This document shows, one piece after another, positions 15,618-21,255 of a stretch of 24,439 nucleotides of DNA (its first letter is position 1; each line of letters begins with the position of its first letter). The translations under genes and the position numbers were made by a program. The stretch spans positions 1 through 24,439 of IMG/VR virus record IMGVR_UViG_3300009593_000118, one strand, 5' to 3'. Source of the DNA: a virus. The notes below the pieces were generated by a model. That model had not been told where the DNA came from. It did no database searches and worked only from the letters and a program-made list of their open reading frames with translations.

Positions 15618-16334
15618 TCGGACGGTGACTGGGATAGTCACCAACGTCTCCTTCCCGTCTATCTCTACAAAAGTTGACATATCGACATCTGGTGTTCTTT
15701 TCAACATATGTCTTCTGAACTCAATAGAATCAATGGAAAGAAATTCGTTATCTACAAAATTGTTAATGTGTTTCTTATCTGTTTTACCATCTACAGATAA
15801 AATAATATGTTTTAATCTTGTAGTTAATTCTGGTGAACTGTCTTTAGCAATTTTCTGTATAGCTTTTACTTCTTCATCAATATTATTTTCATCATTACCT
15901 GTTAAAAGTTTATACGTGATTTCTCTTTCTGAATTAGGTAACTTAAAACTAAATTCATTATTACCTTTAACTACATCATCAAAATCCATTGCTATAGGTT
16001 CTAACTTAGATAAATCAATAGTTACTTCTGTGCCTTGATATTCGAATTTATACTCTTTACCATAACCAAGAATACGTGCAGATACCATAATAGCATTTTT
16101 GTCACCAACTAATAAATCACTAACTTTAATTTTTTTATCGATTATTAAAGCTTCTAGTAATTTATCTATTACTGTACCTTGTTGTATTAAGTTCTGAGAA
16201 GTAAGAATATCTTCTTCTTTTGCAGTCATATATTTAATTTCTACTTTACCACTTGATAGTGGATGACCTTGTGGGTAGAAATACCCTTTGGATGGTAAAT
16301 CAACCATCTCTGTAGGGAATTTGTAATCAGCCAT
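15591..16334 (-). CDS. 26: gp26/T4_baseplate-family tail-assembly chaperone, unshifted form
   Basis: A 247-residue member of the family named T4 base plate protein (T4 gp26-like). The N terminus is diagnostic: VDLPSKGYFYPQGHPLSSGK, then VEIKYMTAKEEDILTSQNL. The middle contains two beta-rich halves and a helical stretch (NNIDEEVKAIQKIAKD). The end is VTIPVTVRFFWPDTRI. The gene lies between tube and tape measure, where tail-assembly chaperones lie in most tailed phages, and it ends in a T7 slippery run followed by an open second frame. I therefore call it a chaperone rather than a virion hub protein. AGGAG lies six bases before the ATG. The last 14 or so codons before the T run are unusually G/C-ending. 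Confidence 0.85.
   Translation of the reverse strand: MADYKFPTEMVDLPSKGYFYPQGHPLSSGKVEIKYMTAKEEDILTSQNLIQQGTVIDKLLEALIIDKKIKVSDLLVGDKNAIMVSARILGYGKEYKFEYQGTEVTIDLSKLEPIAMDFDDVVKGNNEFSFKLPNSEREITYKLLTGNDENNIDEEVKAIQKIAKDSSPELTTRLKHIILSVDGKTDKKHINNFVDNEFLSIDSIEFRRHMLKRTPDVDMSTFVEIDGKETLVTIPVTVRFFWPDTRI
15611..15642 (-). promoter_or_regulatory. Candidate programmed frameshift site with upstream hairpin
   Basis: The mRNA reads CGA UUU UUU UGG CCU; the seven U are at 15617-15611. A tRNA-Phe on UUU can re-pair on UUU one base forward (+1) or two back (-2), and both enter the open 65-codon frame. Six bases upstream lies a perfect hairpin, GGTGACT-ATCCC-AGTCACC (15642-15624). Further upstream, AAGGAG (about 15654-15649) is a strong internal Shine-Dalgarno sequence. 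Hairpin, slip run and open frame are seen directly; recoding is inferred. Transcriptional slippage on the U run is an alternative mechanism. Confidence 0.65.
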
Positions 16335-16371
16335 AAATGACTCCTATGTGAGATTAATTTTTAAAACCAAT

Positions 16372-16382
16372 TATAAATATAA
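16372..16382 (-). promoter_or_regulatory. Intergenic ATAYTTAT motif upstream of the chaperone gene
   Basis: Coding-strand reading TTATATTTATA, about 38 bases before the chaperone ATG and 20 bases after the stop of the 51-residue gene. Confidence 0.35.
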
Positions 16383-16402
16383 CCTTTGTACGTGAATAAC
16401 AA

Positions 16403-16558
16403 TTATTTTTTACCAGGCATTACCTTGTCTTTGATAGGTTTAAGAACCATATCGAAAACGATATCGTCATACTTGGTTGGTGTCATTTTAACAATTTTCT
16501 CTAATGCGTAAATAACAACCAAAATGTATTCCCAATTTGCTACTATCCAATCACTCAT
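16403..16558 (-). CDS. Small putative membrane protein, 51 residues
   Basis: A short gene found by reading the gap between tube and chaperone. It starts at ATG 16558 with AGGAG seven bases upstream and ends at TAA 16405-16403. Residues 1-24 (MSDWIVANWEYILVVIYALE and KIVK) form one hydrophobic, probably membrane-associated helix. This is followed by TPTKYDDIVFDMVLKPIKDK and a basic tail (VMPGKK). I recall similar short proteins in marine phages, sometimes called holin-like, but a single short helix is not enough to assign lysis function. It begins 9 bp after the tube stop and is probably co-transcribed with it. It could instead be a minor tail protein. Confidence 0.75.
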   Translation of the reverse strand: MSDWIVANWEYILVVIYALEKIVKMTPTKYDDIVFDMVLKPIKDKVMPGKK

Positions 16559-16567
16559 TTTATTCTC

Positions 16568-17053
16568 CTAGAATTGTAAGATTGCGTAATCGTATTTAAG
16601 TGTTAATGTAATTTCAGCAGGGTCACTTGTAGCATAATCTAAATCACCAAAGTTAGCCTGTTCAATATATGTACCTTTTAATGTCCACTCTTCTACTACA
16701 TCACCAACTGGACCTAACATATTAAAAGTCACATCTTTCTTATACATATCTGAATAACCATCACGACCTGTTACAGATTCGTGTGATAGTCTAACCCATT
16801 CCATAACTGCTTGAGCAGCACTTGGTACTACTGGGTCATAAAGTACTATGTCAATCGGTTGCCAAGCACCTTTTCCTTTTATATATCTTTTTACGTTTAT
16901 ATGGTCAAGTATAATTTCCTCGAACTGTATTTGAGGTCTGTTACCTGCTTTGATTAGATATGCTGGTACACCTTCAATGTACATAATGAACCGATTTTTA
17001 GTTTTCGGTTCAAACGGAGTAAACATAATTTCTGAAGGGTCTAATGTAGCCAT
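16568..17053 (-). CDS. 19: Tail tube protein (gp19-like)
   Basis: A 161-residue tail tube protomer, which stacks as hexamers inside the sheath. Typical features are the N-terminal FTPFEPKTKNRFIMYIEGVP, then PAYLIKAGNRPQIQFEEI, the central IVLYDPVVPSAAQAVMEWVR and MYKKDVTFNMLGPVGDVVEE, and the end DPAEITLTLKYDYAIL. T4 gp19 is 163 residues, so the length fits. AGGAG precedes the ATG. It lies directly after the sheath gene, separated by a strong terminator and an ATAYTTAT motif, so it may have its own transcription start. That would fit the need for many copies. Confidence 0.94.
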   Translation of the reverse strand: MATLDPSEIMFTPFEPKTKNRFIMYIEGVPAYLIKAGNRPQIQFEEIILDHINVKRYIKGKGAWQPIDIVLYDPVVPSAAQAVMEWVRLSHESVTGRDGYSDMYKKDVTFNMLGPVGDVVEEWTLKGTYIEQANFGDLDYATSDPAEITLTLKYDYAILQF

Positions 17054-17087
17054 TAAAATTCTCCTAAGTTCTATTTAATTCTTCAAT

Positions 17088-17098
17088 AATAAATATCA
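17088..17098 (-). promoter_or_regulatory. Intergenic ATAYTTAT motif upstream of the tube gene
   Basis: Coding-strand reading TGATATTTATT, about 35 bases before the tube ATG and 35 bases downstream of the terminator. Since the terminator should stop most sheath transcripts, a new start here is likely, and this motif is the best candidate in the gap. Confidence 0.42.
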
Positions 17099-17132
17099 TT
17101 TAATCAAATTTTCGATAATTTTAATATAAACA

Positions 17133-17160
17133 AAAAACCCCCACCGAAGTGAGGGTTTTT
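17133..17160 (-). terminator. Rho-independent terminator after the sheath gene
   Basis: On the coding strand, AAAAACCCUCAC pairs over 12 bp with GUGGGGGUUUUU around a UUCG loop closed by C-G, the very stable tetraloop. It is followed directly by a U run. One pair is U-G on this strand but becomes a C-A mismatch on the other, so the hairpin is best formed in minus-strand transcripts. It starts about 30 bases past the sheath stop. Confidence 0.9.
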
Positions 17161-17191
17161 AGTATACGGTACATTTTTTTATAAGTCAAAC

Positions 17192-19621
17192 TTATTCAGG
17201 GAATGTTGCTCCTGTTGGTTGAACAACAAAGTCTAATACTATAAACTCTGCAGTTCTTGTAGGTTGAATAAAGATTTGACCTACTAGTTGATTTCTATCT
17301 ACAACATCTGGTGTGTTGTTAGTATCATCCATTACTACTCTGAATGCACTTAGACCACTGTTTGCTTGAACTTGTTCTAAATAAGGATTAACAATGTTCA
17401 AGAAACGATTTCTTAATGCTTGATTGTTTTGTTCAAATACTAAGAATCTTGAAGATGATGCAATGAACTTTCTCAATGCAATCAATAATCTACGTACATT
17501 AACTCTGTCTAATGCTGATGGTTTAGACTGAAGTGTTTTCTGTCCAAACACAACGACACCTTGACCTGGGAATGAAGCTATTGGATTGATTCTGTTTTCA
17601 TACAAATCATCACGTTCAGCATGAGTCAATCTTGTCTTAGCTTCTATTACTGAAGTTAGACCACCACGATTAAGACCTGCTGGTGCAAACCATTCGTGAG
17701 CTACTCTATCTGTATTTGAGATAACACCTGGTAATACTACTGAAGGTGGTACCCAAACTGGTCTTGATGTATCTCTATCTTCCATCTTAACCCAAGGATA
17801 ATAAGTAGCTGCATAATTAGTATCAAGTGTTTTGATTGTACTAATCACAGTTTGAATTGTATCACTATATCCACTAGCATCCATAATATACATAGCATCA
17901 GCTCTAGCCTCAACTTTAGATATTGCATGATTTGTTACTGTAGAGTGTAAACCGTGAATAATACCTGGAGTTGCTAATAAATTAATATCGAACTCATCTG
18001 GATTACTAATAGCGTTTATTGCTCTTTTGTAAGCTACTGAACCACTTGTTGTTGCTGATGAACAGTTGAATCCCATTGTATTTGTGTTTACAATTTCTGC
18101 ACCTGTCTTATATCTTCTAGCTGGATTACTACCATCAAAACCAAACTGAAATGGAACAACAAACTTTCTCTGTTGTACTGCTGAGTTTGATAATGATATC
18201 TTAGTTGATGCATTTGCATATGTTGAACCTAATGTACTAGCATCTGTATTACCATTGAAGTCTTCAAGTGACATAGTAACGTTACTACCATTACCTGAAC
18301 TTACAGGGATTGGAGCTAGATATTGTACGTTGTCATCTGCAATGTCATCAGTAATTAAATCGACACCAAAAGCTACACTTGAATCAAATGTACCATTACT
18401 ATCAGTCTGGTCAGATTTGAATGAAGCTGTTGGTACTGTTGTTGTACCAGGGACTGGGTTTCTTAATTTGTCGTGTCCCATTGGCACTACACCTTTAGAT
18501 GAACCTACGAATTTACCATCTTTGATTATTAAACCATCACCATCATAATCACCCATACGAATGTATTTACTTATATTTTCGTAATTACCATAATGAGTAA
18601 GTTTTCCATTTGAATCAATCTCTGTCCATCTATCACCAATTCTCTTTGCAAAGAAGTTAGTTGATAATGGGTCAAGTGTTAAATTATCATATTGTTCAAG
18701 TATAATCTCATCACCATGTTTAATAACTTGTAATGAGAAAGTACCATAATCTGAACCCGCTACGTCAGTATCAGGTCTTACATTAAGAATTTTAACTTTG
18801 TATGTTGTATTTACATCAGTACCATGAGATTGTGTGTAAACTCTGAATAAATTAGTTCTTGTACCATTAGATATTTGTGATTGTATATAAGGTGTTCTAC
18901 CAAACATATAATCTTTGTTACCTGTAAATGATGAAGCATTACCCAAAGTATCAAATGATGTTGTACCAGTGAAATCTAAGTCATCTGAACCAACACTTAT
19001 TGAAGCTGAGTTTGCATTACTTAAACCAGAAGCTGCTTGTTTAAATACTTTATAAACATATACTGAAGATGTATTACCACCAGACTTTGTTGATTGTGGG
19101 TCGGAAGATATTACTTTATCAATGAAGTTTGCACTACCAGTATCAAATGATAATGTATATGTCTCAAGACTTACATCACTACCAGTCACTTGAAGTGTAA
19201 ATTCACTATGATTGTTTACATATACACTACCACTGATTGTACTTTCACTCAAATCAGCTGTTGCTGATGTACCAAGTGAAGGTGCTAAGATTGCTAATGA
19301 TGATGTAGTAGTACCAGATGTAATTGAACCTAATCTAATACTATCAACTTTGTATCCACCTAAACCTAATACTCTTACTATTGTTACTACACCTGCACTA
19401 CGTAGATATTGTTCTACTGTGTACGGTGTATAAAATCTTGCATCTGTGCCACCAAACACTTCTTCAAATTCTTGATATGAAGTTATTTGTGTTGGCGTAA
19501 ATGCAGGTCCAATCTTTGTTGGACCTATTATTGCTGCACCTATTTCACCAATTCCTACTGGAAGAAATGAAAGGTCTCTTTCACGAGTAAAGACACCTGG
19601 TGACACAATTCGTTCTGCCAT
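17192..19621 (-). CDS. 18: Contractile tail sheath protein (gp18-like)
   Basis: An 809-residue sheath subunit. The N terminus VSPGVFTRERDLSFLPVGIG, followed by AAIIGPTKIGPAFTPTQITS and FGGTDARFYTPYTVEQYL, is the classic sheath start. The C-terminal core includes FPGQGVVVFGQKTLQSKPSA, LDRVNVRRLLIALRKFIASS and a final beta strand (TAEFIVLDFVVQPTGATF), which gives the inter-subunit handshake. The middle 300 or so residues are Ser/Thr/Gly-rich and variable, as in other sheath proteins, where an exposed domain is inserted. T4 gp18 is 659 residues, so this has a larger surface domain. AGGAG precedes the ATG. The gene is followed by a strong terminator. Confidence 0.95.
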   Translation of the reverse strand: MAERIVSPGVFTRERDLSFLPVGIGEIGAAIIGPTKIGPAFTPTQITSYQEFEEVFGGTDARFYTPYTVEQYLRSAGVVTIVRVLGLGGYKVDSIRLGSITSGTTTSSLAILAPSLGTSATADLSESTISGSVYVNNHSEFTLQVTGSDVSLETYTLSFDTGSANFIDKVISSDPQSTKSGGNTSSVYVYKVFKQAASGLSNANSASISVGSDDLDFTGTTSFDTLGNASSFTGNKDYMFGRTPYIQSQISNGTRTNLFRVYTQSHGTDVNTTYKVKILNVRPDTDVAGSDYGTFSLQVIKHGDEIILEQYDNLTLDPLSTNFFAKRIGDRWTEIDSNGKLTHYGNYENISKYIRMGDYDGDGLIIKDGKFVGSSKGVVPMGHDKLRNPVPGTTTVPTASFKSDQTDSNGTFDSSVAFGVDLITDDIADDNVQYLAPIPVSSGNGSNVTMSLEDFNGNTDASTLGSTYANASTKISLSNSAVQQRKFVVPFQFGFDGSNPARRYKTGAEIVNTNTMGFNCSSATTSGSVAYKRAINAISNPDEFDINLLATPGIIHGLHSTVTNHAISKVEARADAMYIMDASGYSDTIQTVISTIKTLDTNYAATYYPWVKMEDRDTSRPVWVPPSVVLPGVISNTDRVAHEWFAPAGLNRGGLTSVIEAKTRLTHAERDDLYENRINPIASFPGQGVVVFGQKTLQSKPSALDRVNVRRLLIALRKFIASSSRFLVFEQNNQALRNRFLNIVNPYLEQVQANSGLSAFRVVMDDTNNTPDVVDRNQLVGQIFIQPTRTAEFIVLDFVVQPTGATFPE

Positions 19622-19675
19622 ATTTTTTCTCCTAAAATCTTACTTAAAAGATGTTACAAAATGTACTTATTCCTC

Positions 19676-19686
19676 TATAAATATAA
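19676..19686 (-). promoter_or_regulatory. Intergenic ATAYTTAT motif upstream of the sheath gene
   Basis: Coding-strand reading TTATATTTATA, about 55 bases before the sheath ATG, in a 111-base A/T-rich gap that holds no gene. Read on the plus strand the same site is an exact TATAAATA, the T4 late promoter core, but pointing away from the sheath gene. Confidence 0.38.
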
Positions 19687-19732
19687 GGTAAATTACCTAA
19701 AATATATATTTTGGAGAATTATTTAAACAAAT

Positions 19733-20011
19733 TTATGAATTAGTTGGTGTAAAGACACCTGATTCAGGGTCAAGCTGACCTGGTCCATACTTTTCGTTTA
19801 ATTTCTGCACTAAATCTTGTTCTTGTTCTTGAACTTCAACGTATTTAGTCTGTAAATCACTTTCACGTTTATTTAAATCACTTATTTGTTGATTTAATAA
19901 TATTCTTTGAACTGAAACTTGGCCTAATTCAGCTTGTTTTTTAGTGTAACTATCTTGTAAGTCACGAAGAGATTTCATTTCCTCTTCTGTGAATTTAATA
20001 TCGTCTACCAT
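19733..20011 (-). CDS. Coiled-coil protein, tandem paralogue B, 92 residues
   Basis: An almost entirely helical protein: a Gln/Glu/Lys-rich coiled coil (residues about 6-72), then KYGPGQLDPESGVFTPTNS. It shares its layout and its C-terminal motif (KYGxGxLDxxxGVFxP) with the gene just upstream, so the two arose by duplication. Its ATG overlaps the upstream stop by one base (TAATG), giving coupled, probably equimolar translation. Function unknown. Position between fibre and sheath genes suggests a small structural or assembly protein, possibly forming a heteromeric coiled coil with its partner. Confidence 0.82.
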   Translation of the reverse strand: MVDDIKFTEEEMKSLRDLQDSYTKKQAELGQVSVQRILLNQQISDLNKRESDLQTKYVEVQEQEQDLVQKLNEKYGPGQLDPESGVFTPTNS

Positions 20012-20304
20012 TACTGTTCAGAAGGGACAAATACACCACGTTGTACATCAAGTGAACCAGCACCATATTTTGATTCAATCTTTTGTGCAAATTCTGCTTC
20101 TTTTTGTGAAATAGCTGCTAGTTGTTGTTTCAACTGAGTTTCTTGTGATTCAAGTTGAATTCTTCTAACTGCTAAAGCTCCTAGAGATTGTTGAACTTGT
20201 TGATTAGTCTGTAAAATCTCTTGAACTTGTTCTTTTTCACTCTCTGAAAGAGGTGTTTCATTAGAAGGTGTTTCTTCTACTACTTTTGTTTCTTCATTTG
20301 CCAT
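20011..20304 (-). CDS. Coiled-coil protein, tandem paralogue A, 97 residues
   Basis: It starts with an acidic, Thr/Ser-rich 20-residue segment, then a long coiled coil with regular hydrophobic spacing (QQSLGALAVRRIQLESQETQ, LKQQLAAISQKEAEFAQK). It ends SKYGAGSLDVQRGVFVPSEQ. The coiled coil and the C-terminal motif match the next gene. AGGAG precedes the ATG, whereas paralogue B has only the TAATG overlap, so A probably drives translation of both. No membrane segment is seen. I do not know the function. Confidence 0.82.
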   Translation of the reverse strand: MANEETKVVEETPSNETPLSESEKEQVQEILQTNQQVQQSLGALAVRRIQLESQETQLKQQLAAISQKEAEFAQKIESKYGAGSLDVQRGVFVPSEQ

Positions 20305-20334
20305 AATTAAGGTCTCCTATTATAACTTTATTAC

Positions 20335-20345
20335 TATAAGTATCA
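20335..20345 (-). promoter_or_regulatory. Intergenic ATAYTTAT motif upstream of paralogue A
   Basis: Coding-strand reading TGATACTTATA, about 30 bases before the start of paralogue A, immediately after the stop of the 67-residue gene. Confidence 0.35.
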
Positions 20346-20346
20346 A

Positions 20347-20550
20347 TTAAACGAGTATAACTTTATATTTTCTGCCAGTTCCATCAGAACCACTTAACTC
20401 GTTCATTTTACTTGACGCTGCGGCTTCAGTAGTATACTCCCATATTTGGTCAGCACTACCACTTAACTTCGCCACATACGTATTTCTTTGTGCCCATGCT
20501 GGGTCACCTGCTTGAGGGTTTGGTATTAATTGTTTAACTACTCGCCACAT
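20347..20550 (-). CDS. Small hypothetical protein, 67 residues
   Basis: A 67-residue protein with a two-strand, helix, strand look: MWRVVKQLIPNP, then WAQRNTYVAKLSG, then EYTTEAAASSKMNELSGSD, then GRKYKVILV. I recall similar short proteins in marine phage structural regions, with no known role. AAGGA precedes the ATG at good spacing. It lies between the glycosyltransferase and the coiled-coil pair, with ATAYTTAT motifs on both sides, so it may be an independent unit. The small size and compact fold could suit a decoration or adaptor protein. Confidence 0.75.
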   Translation of the reverse strand: MWRVVKQLIPNPQAGDPAWAQRNTYVAKLSGSADQIWEYTTEAAASSKMNELSGSDGTGRKYKVILV

Positions 20551-20569
20551 AATTTTTTCCTTGTTTGTA

Positions 20570-20580
20570 TATAAATATTA
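20570..20580 (-). promoter_or_regulatory. Intergenic ATAYTTAT motif upstream of the 67-residue gene
   Basis: Coding-strand reading TAATATTTATA, directly abutting the stop codon of the glycosyltransferase gene and about 20 bases before the next ATG. Confidence 0.35.
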
Positions 20581-21216
20581 CTAAATATACATTTCTTTTA
20601 GATGATTCACTCTTAATTGTGGTAAAATAGTTGGTTTTATACCACATTTTTCCCAAACATCAAGACAAAACGTAGCATCTTCGGATACATTTTCACTATG
20701 GTCACCGATTGTCACCATTCTTTGTCTAAAATAAGGATATTCTAATTCTTTTATTATACTTGAAGCAATTTTTGTAAATCCGAACCCACAATAACTAGCC
20801 TCAAATGGTTCTTCTCTCTGTATAATCTCATCCTGATGATAAAACTTCATATGTAGATTTGATTCAAAATAATCTTCATCCCAATCAGCTATCATCGCTA
20901 ATCCACTTAATTCTTTAATATACCAACCACTACAAAAATCATAACTACTTTCTAACAATGTACATAATTGTTGATAATTAAATTGTTGGTCTGCATCTAT
21001 CCATACTAAATTATCAAATCTATCAATCAAGTTAGTAGGGTTTGTATAACCACCACCATCAGTACATAACCAATTTCTAGCATCTACGTGTGTTCGACCT
21101 ACTACTGTAAAAATCTCACCATCTAAATTACGACACCATTCTTGTAAGTTTAAAAATTGTGGTAACAAACGACCACTAATTGTATTATAAATTGGTATTA
21201 AAAAAGCATATTTCAT
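20581..21216 (-). CDS. GT-A-fold glycosyltransferase-like protein
   Basis: A 211-residue protein with a nucleotide-sugar transferase layout: the first strand KYAFLIPIYN, then FDNLVWIDADQQF with the D74-A-D76 metal-binding DxD motif, and later SEDATFCLDVWEKCGIKP followed by RVNHLKEM. These match the ED and late His positions of GT2-like enzymes. It probably adds sugar to a phage product or host surface. In this place, between the tail fibre and sheath genes, glycosylation of a fibre or virion protein is plausible but unproven. There is no signal peptide. No Shine-Dalgarno sequence precedes the ATG, which is unusual here, and an ATAYTTAT motif lies only seven bases upstream. The length is short for GT2, so a minimal catalytic domain. 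Confidence 0.72.
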   Translation of the reverse strand: MKYAFLIPIYNTISGRLLPQFLNLQEWCRNLDGEIFTVVGRTHVDARNWLCTDGGGYTNPTNLIDRFDNLVWIDADQQFNYQQLCTLLESSYDFCSGWYIKELSGLAMIADWDEDYFESNLHMKFYHQDEIIQREEPFEASYCGFGFTKIASSIIKELEYPYFRQRMVTIGDHSENVSEDATFCLDVWEKCGIKPTILPQLRVNHLKEMYI

Positions 21217-21222
21217 TATTGA

Positions 21223-21233
21223 TATAAATATAA
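21223..21233 (-). promoter_or_regulatory. Intergenic ATAYTTAT motif upstream of the glycosyltransferase gene
   Basis: Coding-strand reading TTATATTTATA, ending only seven bases before the ATG. A promoter this close would give a nearly leaderless mRNA, which would agree with the missing ribosome site, or it may show that the motif is not a promoter. Confidence 0.33.
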
Positions 21234-21255
21234 CAAATATTTTGTAAATTAAAAA

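Noticed and set aside
15611-15642. Rho-independent terminator (hairpin plus T run) inside the chaperone gene
   Set aside because: Six bases separate stem and T run, the stem lies within coding sequence with essential genes downstream, and the T run coincides with a frame switch; recoding explains it better, although some attenuation cannot be excluded.
15547-16038. Plus-strand reading frame of 163 codons
   Set aside because: It is the antisense of the well-supported chaperone gene, with no ribosome site and no recognisable protein features; the same holds for the other plus-strand frames.
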